This document shows positions 36,564 to 47,155 of a stretch of DNA of 64,000 nt, one piece after another. The notes under the pieces were generated by a model that saw only the letters and a list, made by a program, of their open reading frames with translations, had not been told where the DNA came from and did not search any database. Origin of the DNA: Blastococcus litoris (GTDB lineage: Bacteria > Actinomycetota > Actinomycetes > Mycobacteriales > Geodermatophilaceae); assembly GCF_003075095.1 (NCBI RefSeq), contig NZ_QCZF01000004.1, forward strand, positions 124,001 through 188,000, written 5' to 3'. Numbering within the stretch: position 1 is the first letter of the stretch; each line of letters opens with the position of its first letter. Made by a program: the position numbers and the translations under genes.

Positions 36564-37226
36564 ATGGCCTTCGTGACGGTGGACCTCTTCAGCGCCCTGC
36601 TGGACTCACGGGCGGGTGGCACGAGGGCGCTGCAGCTGATCGGGGGCGGGCGTGGCTGGCCGGTGGGCGCAGCGACGGTCTACGACACCTGGGACGCACG
36701 GAACAAGGCGTCGCAGAAGGAGACCACCGGGTGGATGTCCTTCGCCGAGCACTCGCGGCGCGCGCTGCGCGCGACCTACCGGGAGCTGGGACTGCGCGGG
36801 GATCCCGACGTCGACACCGGGCGGCTGCTGGACAGCGTCGCCGACTGGCCCCTGTGGCCCGACGTCCCGGCCGCCCTCGACGCGCTGCGCGGCGTGCACC
36901 GGGTGGGGGTCCTGTCCAACGTGGACGACGCCGTCTTCGCCCCGACGGCGGTGGCCCGGCTCGTGGATCCGGCCGACGTGCTGACCAGCGAGCGGCTCGG
37001 CGCCTACAAGCCGCACCCGGCGCTCTACCGCAGCGCGCGCCAGGCCGGTGTCGACGTGCACGTGCCGGCGTCCGCGCGCGACACCCGCGGAGCGCTGGAG
37101 GCGGGCATGCGCGTGGTGCGGGTGCGACGGCCCGGGCACTCGGTGGATCCCGACGGCCCGCACCCCGGGCTGGAGATCCCCGACCTGCTCGGGCTGCCGG
37201 AGGCGGTCGCCACGGTGATGGGGTGA
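36564..37226 (+). CDS. HAD-superfamily hydrolase
   Basis: 220 residues with the HAD core: nucleophile Asp in VTVDLFSALLDS, motif II Ser in VGVLSNVDD and the Lys in RLGAYKPHPALYR. A motif IV acidic pair is weaker (SARDTRGALEAG, where the usual G-D is R-D). The closest type is 2-haloacid dehalogenase/phosphatase. Substrate unknown. ATG start, only a weak ribosome site. It lies 39 bp after the complex I-like operon but need not belong to it. Confidence 0.83.
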   Translation: MAFVTVDLFSALLDSRAGGTRALQLIGGGRGWPVGAATVYDTWDARNKASQKETTGWMSFAEHSRRALRATYRELGLRGDPDVDTGRLLDSVADWPLWPDVPAALDALRGVHRVGVLSNVDDAVFAPTAVARLVDPADVLTSERLGAYKPHPALYRSARQAGVDVHVPASARDTRGALEAGMRVVRVRRPGHSVDPDGPHPGLEIPDLLGLPEAVATVMG

Positions 37227-37268
37227 CCACGCCGGCGGGCGGCAGTCGCCGCGGAGGCCGGTCGCAAC

Positions 37269-37308
37269 AGGAGAGGCCCTGGTCAGCGGGCTGACCAGGG
37301 CCTCTCCT
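37269..37308. terminator. Strong bidirectional hairpin terminator
   Basis: A perfect 19-bp inverted repeat (37269-37287 and 37290-37308) separated by two bases. It lies between the HAD gene (rightward) and the tRNA-His (leftward), and can end transcription from both sides. No U tract. Confidence 0.8.
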
Positions 37309-37310
37309 CG

Positions 37311-37386
37311 TGGGGTGAGTGACGGGGCTCGAACCCGCGACACCCAGGATCACAACCTGGTGCTCTACCAACTGAGCTACACCCAC
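37311..37386 (-). tRNA. tRNA-His(GTG)
   Basis: Minus-strand cloverleaf: acceptor GTGGGTG paired with CACTCAC, D arm AGCTCAGTTGGTAGAGC, anticodon stem CCAGG/CCTGG around loop TTGTGAT with anticodon GTG (His), T arm GGGTTCGAGCCCC. Discriminator C73 is followed by an encoded CCA (37311-37313). The base at 37387 supplies the extra G-1 typical of tRNA-His, pairing with C73. Confidence 0.97.
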
Positions 37387-37446
37387 CGTCGCTCCCCGGA
37401 GGCGCACGCGCCAGGAGGGGAACCGGAGCAACGATACCGGAGCGGG

Positions 37447-38127
37447 TCAGCTCCCCGACGCGGCCGGGGGTGCGGCGTCGGCGGCGGGGCTGGCGTCGCC
37501 GGCCGCCAGCACGTCGGCGAACGCGCCGACGACCTCCTCGGCCGCGCCCTTGGCCTGGTCGCTGCTGGGCCCGGGGGCGGGCACGAACAGGGTGCGACGG
37601 TAGTAGGCCAGCTCCCGGACCGACTCGATGATGTCGGCGAGCGCGCGGTGGGCCAGGCCCTTCTGCGGCTGCGCGAAGTAGACCCGCGGGAACCAGCGGC
37701 GGGCGAGCTCCTTGATCGAGGAGACGTCGACCATCCGGTAGTGCAGGTGGTCGTCCAGCTCGGGCATGTCGCGGGCGAGGAAGCCGCGGTCGGTGCCGAT
37801 CGAGTTGCCGCACAACGGGGCGGTGCGCCGCTCGGGCACCCAGCGCTTGATGTAGCCGAGCAGCTGCTGCTCGGCCTCGGCCACCGTGAGCGAGGAGGCC
37901 CGGACCGCGTCGGTGAGCCCGGACTTGCGGTGCATCTCGACCACGACCTCGTCCATGCCGTCGAGGTCGGCGTCGTCCGCGGCGATGATCAGGTCCAGGC
38001 CGGGGTCGAGGACGTTGAGCTCCGAGTCGGTGACGACGACCGCGACCTCGATGAGCTTGTCCTTGACGATGTCGAGCCCGGTCATCTCGCAGTCGATCCA
38101 GACCAGGTGCCCTGCGCTCTCTGCCAC
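37447..38127 (-). CDS. orn: Oligoribonuclease
   Basis: Degrades 2-5 nt RNA (and pGpG) to mononucleotides, 3' to 5'. 226 residues with DEDDh exonuclease motifs: ExoI D12/E14 in [10 protein letters not shown], ExoII around [20 protein letters not shown] and Exo[16 protein letters not shown] start ([10 protein letters not shown]) just before the first motif, the usual position. The tail beyond residue 190 is an Ala-rich, low-complexity extension. It follows the tRNA-His region and is divergent from the membrane protein gene at 38275. Confidence 0.95.
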   Translation of the reverse strand: MAESAGHLVWIDCEMTGLDIVKDKLIEVAVVVTDSELNVLDPGLDLIIAADDADLDGMDEVVVEMHRKSGLTDAVRASSLTVAEAEQQLLGYIKRWVPERRTAPLCGNSIGTDRGFLARDMPELDDHLHYRMVDVSSIKELARRWFPRVYFAQPQKGLAHRALADIIESVRELAYYRRTLFVPAPGPSSDQAKGAAEEVVGAFADVLAAGDASPAADAAPPAASGS

Positions 38128-38274
38128 GTCGCCCGACAGTACGCACCGTGCGCACCGCTCGCCCCGTGTGCCCGGCTGATAGCGCAGGTGTCGCGAACCT
38201 GCCACTCGGACGCTCGGAATCGGCCCTCTCCGCCGCTAGGGTCGGGGCCAGTCCACCGAGCCCGAGGAATCCCC

Positions 38275-39459
38275 GTGCCCCCTGCTGCCGCTCCCGCCGT
38301 CCGCGAGGTCCCTCCGGCTCCGGGGACCCTCCGCAACGGGCTGGCCCACCCGGTCGCCCTCGTGCGCTGGCTCTGGCTGGCGTACATGACACCGGGTCGC
38401 CCGGGCCGGGCCACGACCGAGACCGAACTGCGCTGGATCTACACGGCGTGGCTGGGCGCCTTCCTGCTCAAGATGCTCGGCTCGTCCTGGGACGTCTCCT
38501 GGCACTTCCGGTGGCTGCGCGACGACCTCGCGCCCCCGCACCTGCTCAACTCCGCCGGCACGGCGGTCGTCATCGGCCTGGTCGTCTTCCACAGCTACAG
38601 CGGCTACGGGGTCGACCGGCGGGCGCTGCACCTCATGCAGTGGGGGATCGGGACGTTCCTGATCGCGATCCCGATCGACATCCTCAACCACCGCATCAAC
38701 GGCCTGGACATCACCAGCTGGAGCCCCAGCCACGCGCTGCTCTACATCGGGACGGCGATCATGCTCGCCGGTGCCATCCGGGGCTGGTGGCTGTACGCGG
38801 CGCCGGGCCGGGTGCGCGACCTCGTGTCGCTGGGCCTGTGGCTGTTCTTCGTGGAGAACGTCCTCTTCCCCAACCAGCACCAGGAGTACGGCGTCCTCTC
38901 GCTGGCGGCCTACCTCGACGGCCGCACGACGGCCGAGCCGCAGCTGCTGGACTTCGCCGCCTCCCAGGGCCAGACGCCGACGATGTTCATGCTGCCGGTG
39001 CCCTCGTGGGTCCACCCGGCCTGGCTGGTCTGCGCCGGCCTCCTCTCGCTCGTGGTCGCCCGCAAGGTCGTCGGCCTGCGCTGGACGGCCACGATCATCG
39101 CGGCGACCTACCTCGCCTACCGCGCCGTCATGTGGCTGGGCCTGGTCGCGATGGGCTTCCCGCCCTCGGTCCTGCCCGTGGTGCTGGTCGTCGGGGCGGT
39201 CCTCGTCGACGTCGCCGTCACCCGCCGGGTGCCCGGCTGGCTGGCCGGCCTGGTCGTCACCGCGGCCGTCTACGGGGTCGCGGTGGCGCAGGAGGCGCTC
39301 GACCTCCTGCCGCCGTGGAACTGGTGGTCCGTGCTGCCGGTCGGCGTGGGCTTCGCGGTGCTCTGGACGGCGGTGGACCTGGTGGGCCGCAGCGGCTCGT
39401 TCGCCCGGTGGCGTGCTCCCCAGGAGCCCGCGGGCGAGGAGCAGCCCGCCCACGCCTGA
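38275..39459 (+). CDS. Polytopic membrane protein of unknown function
   Basis: 394 residues, eight or so membrane helices. The loop regions contain distinctive polar motifs that look conserved: SSWDVSWHFRWLRDD, APPHLLNSAG, DITSWSPSHALLY and ENVLFPNQHQEYG. These Trp/His/Asp-rich stretches hint at a metal or cofactor site in the membrane. I do not recognise the family. GTG start with a GAGGAAT site. Divergent from orn. Confidence 0.65.
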   Translation: MPPAAAPAVREVPPAPGTLRNGLAHPVALVRWLWLAYMTPGRPGRATTETELRWIYTAWLGAFLLKMLGSSWDVSWHFRWLRDDLAPPHLLNSAGTAVVIGLVVFHSYSGYGVDRRALHLMQWGIGTFLIAIPIDILNHRINGLDITSWSPSHALLYIGTAIMLAGAIRGWWLYAAPGRVRDLVSLGLWLFFVENVLFPNQHQEYGVLSLAAYLDGRTTAEPQLLDFAASQGQTPTMFMLPVPSWVHPAWLVCAGLLSLVVARKVVGLRWTATIIAATYLAYRAVMWLGLVAMGFPPSVLPVVLVVGAVLVDVAVTRRVPGWLAGLVVTAAVYGVAVAQEALDLLPPWNWWSVLPVGVGFAVLWTAVDLVGRSGSFARWRAPQEPAGEEQPAHA

Positions 39460-39639
39460 CAGCTGCGCTCCGGCGCGCGCACGCCGTGTGCCCACCGCGA
39501 TGACGTAGCGTCGTGAGCAGCTGCCGGCGCCGGGTGGACCGCGTACGGGCAGTGCGCGCCGGGGGGCGCCCTGCCCGGGTCCACGGCGTCCGCGGCCACG
39601 ACCGACACAGACCCCCGACCGCCCCGGAGGACACCCGAC

Positions 39640-41394
39640 GTGCTGGCCCTGACCCCGGCGCCGCTGCAGACGGCGGGGGAGCGAGCCCTCTTCGGCGAGC
39701 TGACGCGCTGGGACACCGGCGCCTCGGTCCGCGCCGCCGTGGTCGCCGCCCTCCCGCTCATCGACGGGCCGCTCGGACGACGCATCTCCGACGCGGTCCT
39801 GCTCGTGCCCGAGGGCATCGCCGTCGTCCGGATCGCCGAGGTGCTGCGCCAGTCCGGCGTGATCAAGGCGGTCCCGGAGGGCGCGTGGACGATCGCGCCC
39901 GAGTCGGGGCCCGGTCAGGCCCTCCAGCTCGCCGGCGGCGGGTCCACCCCCCTCGACGGCCTCATGCGCGCGGGCATGGAGGTCGCGATGAAGCTGCGGC
40001 GCGCCGGCCTCGAACCCGGTCGCATCGCCCGGCTCACCGTGCTGGTCGGCGACGTGACCGGCCTCGTCCCGGCCGACGGCGATCTCGGCGAGGGCGACCT
40101 GGTGTCGCTGCTCGAGACGCGCTCGCTGCTGCTCGGCATCGCCCGCTCCAGCCGGTACTCCGGCGTCGACAACCCCCGGCTGTGGACGACGGCCGACGTG
40201 CGCGCCGCCCTGGAGGCGCTGGAGCTGCCCGGGCGCGGGCCCTCCGTCGAGGAGCTCAACGGCGAGGGCTTCCCGTACTCCCCGTACGTCCTGCGCCGGC
40301 CGGAGCTGCTCGCGCCGGCCGCGCTCGGCGCCCCGGCCACGCCCGCCCCGGCGCCCGCCACCGCCCCGGCCGGCCAGGAGCCGCCCGCTCCGCCGGTCCG
40401 CGAGCAGCCCAGCCCCGAGGCGATCGCCGCCGCCGTCGCCGCCTCGGCGGCGGCCGGGCACGCCGCGGCGGCCCAGGAGGCGGCCGCCGCGCAGCAGGCG
40501 GGCGTGCAGCAGGCCCCTGGCCCGGTCGCGCCTCCCCGGGACACGGTCGCCATCGACGAGCCGTCCGCCTCGCGGGACGACGCGGGCGGCATCGGCGGCC
40601 TGTTCGCCGGCGCCGAGCCGGAGCCGCCGGCGGTGGGCAAGGTCGTCCCGCCCCGGACCGCTGCGCCGCCCACCGCGGCGTTCCAGCAGCCTCCGCCGCC
40701 GGCGCCCCCGGCGATGCCGCCCCTGTACTGGGACCAGAACCAGCAGGCCGAGGACGCCGAGGAGCGCAGCGGGGCGCGCGGCCGCGTGCTGCTGATGACG
40801 CTGGTCGCCGTCCTCGTCGTGGCCGCGCTCGGGCTCGGCGGCTGGTTCCTGCTGCGGGACGGCGACGACGGCGGCAGCGGCGGCACCGGCGCGGCCCCGA
40901 CCGCCCCGCAGACGCAGGTCACCGGGCCCGCCGTCGGCGACGTCCAGGTGGTCGGCGCCGCCGAGTACCGCGTGGAGGCGTTGCAGGTCGACGCCACCTG
41001 CGCGGGCCACGCCTACGGCGACACCGCCGACTTCTTCGCCGGGCTGGACTGCACCGGGCTGTCCCGGGCGCTGTACTCGACCCAGGTCGAGGGCGCCGCG
41101 GTGGTCGTGGCGGTGTCCCGGGTCCGGATGCCCGACACCGGTGCGGCCCGCAACCTCCAGGCGCTCACCGACCGCAACGGTAGCGGGAACGTCAGCGACC
41201 TGCTGCGGGAAGGCGTCCGGTACACCGGCAGCCCGGACGAGCTCTCCGGCGCCGAGTACGCCAGCGCGGTCTCCGGCCCGGCGGTGACGATCGTGGAGAG
41301 CGCCTGGGTCGACGAGGAGACCGCGGGGAGCTCGGCGGCGATCGACGCGGTCGCCGAGGCGGGCCTGTCGCTGGCCACCCCGCCGTTCGAGTAG
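39640..41394 (+). CDS. Single-pass membrane protein with extracytoplasmic C-terminal domain
   Basis: 584 residues. Residues 1-215 form a folded, probably cytoplasmic domain (helical, with LTVLVGDVTGLVPADGDLG). A Pro/Ala/Gln-rich linker (220-375) leads to one transmembrane helix at about 382-405 (VLLMTLVAVLVVAALGLGGWFL), after which about 175 residues lie outside, including two Cys that may form a disulfide. The layout resembles actinobacterial cell-envelope sensors or scaffold proteins but no family is recognised. GTG start behind GGAGGA. Confidence 0.7.
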   Translation: MLALTPAPLQTAGERALFGELTRWDTGASVRAAVVAALPLIDGPLGRRISDAVLLVPEGIAVVRIAEVLRQSGVIKAVPEGAWTIAPESGPGQALQLAGGGSTPLDGLMRAGMEVAMKLRRAGLEPGRIARLTVLVGDVTGLVPADGDLGEGDLVSLLETRSLLLGIARSSRYSGVDNPRLWTTADVRAALEALELPGRGPSVEELNGEGFPYSPYVLRRPELLAPAALGAPATPAPAPATAPAGQEPPAPPVREQPSPEAIAAAVAASAAAGHAAAAQEAAAAQQAGVQQAPGPVAPPRDTVAIDEPSASRDDAGGIGGLFAGAEPEPPAVGKVVPPRTAAPPTAAFQQPPPPAPPAMPPLYWDQNQQAEDAEERSGARGRVLLMTLVAVLVVAALGLGGWFLLRDGDDGGSGGTGAAPTAPQTQVTGPAVGDVQVVGAAEYRVEALQVDATCAGHAYGDTADFFAGLDCTGLSRALYSTQVEGAAVVVAVSRVRMPDTGAARNLQALTDRNGSGNVSDLLREGVRYTGSPDELSGAEYASAVSGPAVTIVESAWVDEETAGSSAAIDAVAEAGLSLATPPFE

Positions 41395-41397
41395 CCC

Positions 41398-42003
41398 TCA
41401 GGCGGTGGCGGCCGCCCAGGCCATGTCGCCGAGCAGCGCGGCGGTCGCGGGGCGGCCCAGCCGTCCCGCGCTGTGCGGGGTGGAGTTGATCAGGCCGAAG
41501 ACGGCGTGCGCCCTCGCCCGGCAGGCGGCTGCGTCGGCCGCGGGGTGCAACCGGGCGAGCACGGCCACCCACACCTCGACGTAGCGCCGCTGGAGCCGGC
41601 GGACCTGGGCGGCGTCGGCGTCGGCCAGGTTGCCGAGGTCGCGGTCCTGCACGGTGATCAGCGCCGGGTTGTCGAGCGCGAAGTCGACGTGGAAGGCGAC
41701 GAGCGCCCGCAGCTGGGCCTCCGGGTCCCCGCCGGCGTCCTGCACCCGTTGGCTGCCGCCCTCGAGCAGGTGCTCGCTGATGCGCACGAGCATCTCGGCG
41801 AGCATCGCGTCCTTGCTGGCGAAGTGCCGGTAGATGGCCGGTCCGGTCACGCCGACCGCAGCCCCGACGTCGTCCACCCCGACGGCGCGTGACCCGCGCT
41901 CCGCGAACAGCTGGGCGGCCGCCTGGAGGATCTGCTCCCGGCGCGAGGGCCGGTCGACGTCGGCGTGCAGGGCCGCATCCCGGCCGGTGCGCGTCGAGGT
42001 CAC
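41398..42003 (-). CDS. TetR-family regulator of the carboxylase operon
   Basis: 201 residues. HTH: RREQILQAAAQLFAERGSRA, then VDDVGAAVGVTGPAIYRHFASKD. The C-terminal domain is helical. GTG start, 90 bp from the divergent carboxyltransferase start. Two copies of a GTGAACGAYCGTTAAC element between them are likely its binding sites. By position it resembles regulators of branched-chain or short acyl-CoA catabolism. The ligand is not known. Confidence 0.88.
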   Translation of the reverse strand: MTSTRTGRDAALHADVDRPSRREQILQAAAQLFAERGSRAVGVDDVGAAVGVTGPAIYRHFASKDAMLAEMLVRISEHLLEGGSQRVQDAGGDPEAQLRALVAFHVDFALDNPALITVQDRDLGNLADADAAQVRRLQRRYVEVWVAVLARLHPAADAAACRARAHAVFGLINSTPHSAGRLGRPATAALLGDMAWAAATA

Positions 42004-42024
42004 GCCGGGGATGCTAGCCCTCGC

Positions 42025-42085
42025 GTGAACGATCGTTAACCACTCCGGGGTGTGAGGTGGACCGTCGGAGTGAACGACCGTTAAC
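42025..42085. promoter_or_regulatory. Two TetR-type operators in divergent promoter
   Basis: GTGAACGATCGTTAAC at 42025-42040 and GTGAACGACCGTTAAC at 42070-42085, 45 bp apart. The core AACGATCGTT is a perfect palindrome, with one mismatch in the second. The second site ends 8 bp before the GTG start of the carboxyltransferase gene, so a bound repressor would block that promoter. Confidence 0.75.
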
Positions 42086-42093
42086 CTCGCTCC

Positions 42094-43704
<1,611 letters not shown>

Positions 43705-43753
43705 CGGCAGTGACCGCGCGCTCCATCGCGACGAAGCACCCAGGGGGCTGCTG

Positions 43754-45757
43754 ATGTTCGACACCGTGCTCGTGGCCAACCGGGGCGAGATCGCCGTCCG
43801 GGTGATCCGCACGCTGCAAGCGATGGGGATCCGCTCCGTCGCGGTGCACAGCGACGCCGACGCCGGCGCGCTGCACACCCGGCTCGCCGACGTCGCAGTC
43901 CCGATCGGCCCGGCGCCGGCCGCGCAGAGCTACCTCTCGATCGAGCGGGTGCTCGAGGCCGCGGCCCGCACCGGCGCGCAGGCGATCCACCCCGGTTACG
44001 GCTTCCTCTCGGAGAACGTCGAGTTCGCGCGCGCCGCCGAGAAGGCCGGGATCGTCTTCATCGGCCCGCCGGTGGCCGCGATCGAAGCCATGGCCGACAA
44101 GATCCGCGCCAAGCAGACGGTGATGGCCGCGGGTGTCCCGGTGGTCCCCGGGCGCAGCGACCCCGGCATGGACGACGCCGCCGTGGCCGCGGCGGCGGTG
44201 GCCGTCGGCTTCCCGGTGCTGCTCAAGCCCAGCGCCGGCGGCGGGGGCAAGGGCATGCGCGTCGTGCGCAGCGAGGACGAGCTGTTCGGCGCCATCGCCT
44301 CGGCCCGGCGGGAGGCGTCGGGCTCCTTCGGCGACGACACGCTGCTGGTCGAGCGTTATGTCGGCAACTCGCGGCACATCGAGGTGCAGGTCCTCGGCGA
44401 CGCGCACGGGAACGTGATCCACCTCGGCGAGCGCGAGTGCAGCCTGCAACGCCGGCACCAGAAGGTGATCGAGGAGGCGCCGTCGCCGCTGCTGGACACC
44501 GCCTCCCGGGCGTCGATGGGGCGCGCCGCCGTCGAGGCGGCGAAGGCCGTCGGCTACACCGGTGCGGGCACCGTCGAGTTCATCGTGGACGCCGACCGGC
44601 CGCGCGAGTTCTTCTTCCTCGAGATGAACACCCGCCTGCAGGTCGAGCACCCGGTCACCGAGCTGATCACCGGCCTGGACCTCGTCGAGCAGCAGATCCG
44701 CGTGGCGGCGGGGGAGCCCCTGCCGCTGGACCAGAGCGACATCTCGCTCGACGGCCACGCCATCGAGGCGCGGCTCTACGCCGAGGACCCGGCCCGCGGC
44801 TTCCTCCCGCAGGCAGGCACGGTGCTGGGGCTGGTCGAGCCGTCGGGCCCGGGCGTGCGGGTGGACAGCTCGCTGGCGGTCGGCTCCGTCGTCGGCACCG
44901 ACTACGACCCGATGCTGGCCAAGATCATCACCTGGGGGCCGACCCGCGAGACCGCCCGCGCCCGCCTGGTCGGCGCGCTGGGCCGCACCGCCGTCCTCGG
45001 GGTGACGACGAACGCGGCCTTCCTGCGGTCGCTGCTCACCGATCCCGACGTCGTCGCCGGGAAGCTCGACACCGGGCTCATCGAGCGGCGCGGCGACGAC
45101 CTCACGCTGCCCGAGCCGCCCCCGCCGCACGTCTACGCGGCCGCCGCGCTGGCGCTGCTCATCGAGGACGAGCCGATCGGTCCCGTCGTCGACCGGTGGG
45201 ACGTACCCGACGGCTGGCGGCTGGGCGAGCCGGCCTGGACCGTGCGCCGGCTGCAGGTCGCCGGCGGCGAGCCGGTGGAGGTGCGCCTGCGCGGCCGGTC
45301 CACCGCCGCCGAGGTCCGGGTGGGGGACGGCGACCCCGTGCCCGCGCGCGCGGTCCGGGACGGTGACCGCCTCACGGTGACCCTCGACGGGCTGACGGCG
45401 TCCTACGCCGTCGTCCACGCGGGCGGGACCGTCTGGCTGGCTGCAGACGGCCGCGTCGCAGCACTGCGCGAGCAGGAGCGGCTGGCGGCGCACGGCGAGG
45501 GCGCGGGCGCCGACGGCGCGGTGACCGCACCCATGCCCGGGACCGTGACCGTGGTGCAGGCCGCGGTCGGCGACGAGGTGGCGGCGGGGACCCCGCTGCT
45601 GGTCGTCGAGGCGATGAAGATGGAGCACGTGCTGACCGCCCCCGTCGCGGGGACGGTCACCGAGCTCGGCGTGACAGCCGGCCAGACGGTCGCGCTGGAC
45701 GAGCGGGTGGCCCTGGTGACCCCAGCGGCGGCCGCGCCTGAGCAGCAGGAGAAGTGA
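43754..45757 (+). CDS. accA1: Biotin carboxylase/BCCP subunit (AccA1/MccA type)
   Basis: 667 residues. ATP-grasp biotin carboxylase domain (1-450) with the [20 protein letters not shown] start, the glycine-rich [14 protein letters not shown] and [14 protein letters not shown]; a linker domain; and the C-terminal biotinyl domain with [15 protein letters not shown], biotinylated at Lys622. Carboxylates its own biotin using ATP and bicarbonate. Works with the carboxyltransferase encoded upstream. The stop overlaps the acyl-CoA dehydrogenase gene by one base. Confidence 0.95.
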   Translation: MFDTVLVANRGEIAVRVIRTLQAMGIRSVAVHSDADAGALHTRLADVAVPIGPAPAAQSYLSIERVLEAAARTGAQAIHPGYGFLSENVEFARAAEKAGIVFIGPPVAAIEAMADKIRAKQTVMAAGVPVVPGRSDPGMDDAAVAAAAVAVGFPVLLKPSAGGGGKGMRVVRSEDELFGAIASARREASGSFGDDTLLVERYVGNSRHIEVQVLGDAHGNVIHLGERECSLQRRHQKVIEEAPSPLLDTASRASMGRAAVEAAKAVGYTGAGTVEFIVDADRPREFFFLEMNTRLQVEHPVTELITGLDLVEQQIRVAAGEPLPLDQSDISLDGHAIEARLYAEDPARGFLPQAGTVLGLVEPSGPGVRVDSSLAVGSVVGTDYDPMLAKIITWGPTRETARARLVGALGRTAVLGVTTNAAFLRSLLTDPDVVAGKLDTGLIERRGDDLTLPEPPPPHVYAAAALALLIEDEPIGPVVDRWDVPDGWRLGEPAWTVRRLQVAGGEPVEVRLRGRSTAAEVRVGDGDPVPARAVRDGDRLTVTLDGLTASYAVVHAGGTVWLAADGRVAALREQERLAAHGEGAGADGAVTAPMPGTVTVVQAAVGDEVAAGTPLLVVEAMKMEHVLTAPVAGTVTELGVTAGQTVALDERVALVTPAAAAPEQQEK

Positions 45758-46911
45758 TGCTGGACTACCGGCTCAGCGACGAGACCGAGACCCTCCGGAA
45801 GACCGTCCGTGCGTTCGCGCAGGAGGTCATCGCCCCGCAGATCGGGGAGTTCTACGAGCGCGACGAGTTCCCCACGGAGATCGTGCGCCAGATGGGCGAG
45901 CTGGGGCTGTTCGGGCTGCCCTTCCCCGAGGAGTACGGCGGCGCCGGAGGCACCTACTTCGACCTGTGCGTCGCGCTGGAGGAGCTGGCCCGCGTCGACT
46001 CGTCCATGGCGATCACCGTGGAGGCCGGCGTCTCCCTCGGCGCGATGCCGATCTACCGGTTCGGCACCGAGGAGCAGAAGCAGGAGTGGCTGCCGCGGCT
46101 GTGCGCGGGGGAGTCGCTCGGTGCCTTCGGGCTGACCGAGCCCGGCGGCGGGTCGGACGCCGGCGCCACCAGGACGACGGCCCGGCTCGAGGACGGGCAC
46201 TGGGTGATCAACGGCTCCAAGGCGTTCATCACCAACGCGGGCACCGACCTGACCGCCCTGGTCACCGTCACCGCGGTGACCGGCACGCGGCCGGACGGCG
46301 GCAAGGAGATCTCGGCGATCATCGTGCCGTCGGGCACCCCCGGGTTCGCCGTCGGCCGGCGCTACTCGAAGGTCGGCTGGAACGCCTCCGACACCCGCGA
46401 GCTGTCGTTCGCCGAGGTCCGGGTGCCCGAGGAGAACCTGGTGGGGGAGCGCGGCCGCGGCTACGCGCAGTTCCTGTCGATCCTCGACGAGGGGCGGATC
46501 GCGATCTCGGCGCTGTCGGTGGGACTGGCGCAGGGCTGCGTCGACGAGTCGGTGAAGTACGCGCAGCAGCGCGAGGCGTTCGGGCAGGCGATCGGGAAGA
46601 ACCAGGCGATCCAGTTCATGATCGCCGACATGGAGGTCCGCGCCTCCACCGCGCGGCTGGCCTACTACCGGGCGGCGGAGAAGATGCTGCGCGGGGAGCC
46701 GTTCAAGCGCGAGGCGTCGATCGCCAAGCTGTACAGCTCCGAGGTCGCCATGGACAACGCCCGCTACGCCACCCAGGTGCACGGCGGGTACGGCTTCATG
46801 AACGAGTTCCCGGTCGGCCGCTTCTACCGCGACGCCAAGATCCTGGAGATCGGCGAGGGGACCAGCGAGGTGCAGCGGATGCTGATCGCCCGCGATCTCG
46901 GCGTCGGCTGA
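45757..46911 (+). CDS. Acyl-CoA dehydrogenase (FadE19 / isovaleryl-CoA-dehydrogenase-like)
   Basis: 384 residues: LTEPGGGSDAGATRTTA, WVINGSKAFITNAG, the QVHGGYGFMNEFPVGRFYRDAK segment and ILEIGEGTSEVQRMLIAR with the EGTSE loop. The pattern matches short branched-chain acyl-CoA dehydrogenases. In a methylcrotonyl-carboxylase operon it probably oxidises isovaleryl-CoA (leucine catabolism). ATG at 45757 chosen over GTG 45754 because AGGAG lies 5 bases before it. Confidence 0.93.
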   Translation: MLDYRLSDETETLRKTVRAFAQEVIAPQIGEFYERDEFPTEIVRQMGELGLFGLPFPEEYGGAGGTYFDLCVALEELARVDSSMAITVEAGVSLGAMPIYRFGTEEQKQEWLPRLCAGESLGAFGLTEPGGGSDAGATRTTARLEDGHWVINGSKAFITNAGTDLTALVTVTAVTGTRPDGGKEISAIIVPSGTPGFAVGRRYSKVGWNASDTRELSFAEVRVPEENLVGERGRGYAQFLSILDEGRIAISALSVGLAQGCVDESVKYAQQREAFGQAIGKNQAIQFMIADMEVRASTARLAYYRAAEKMLRGEPFKREASIAKLYSSEVAMDNARYATQVHGGYGFMNEFPVGRFYRDAKILEIGEGTSEVQRMLIARDLGVG

Positions 46912-47117
46912 GCCACCGATCCGGAACGGGAACGCGCGTCTGACCAGGCCGTTCGCGCGCGGGTAGCCCACGAGTCGACACGGCGCTTGGCAACTCCGGC
47001 CGTCGCCGGCCGGTGCGGGTGTGGCCGCTGGGACCTGCGGGACCCGGACCGGCGAACGCGCTGGTCAGGCGGCGTGTCGCGGGTCGGCGGCGCCGGGGGC
47101 CGACAGGCTCCGCACGG

Positions 47118-47140
47118 CTCGCGGCGACGGTCGCCGCGAG
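47118..47140 (+). promoter_or_regulatory. 5' leader hairpin upstream of surface protein gene
   Basis: A perfect 10-bp inverted repeat (47118-47127 and 47131-47140) with a 3-base loop ends 6 bases before the GGAG ribosome site of the gene at 47156. It may influence translation. The rest of the 244-bp gap 46912-47155 shows no ORF with good start and no riboswitch that I recognise. Confidence 0.4.
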
Positions 47141-47155
47141 ACCGCCGGAGACATC

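Noticed and set aside
39533-39590. Imperfect long hairpin upstream of the gene at 39640
   Set aside because: GC-rich spacers form such hairpins often; arms have several mismatches and there is no known element.
46912-47155. Possible riboswitch in the 244-bp leader of the surface protein gene
   Set aside because: Apart from one 10-bp hairpin I see no conserved core of cobalamin, SAM, c-di-GMP, c-di-AMP or other known classes.
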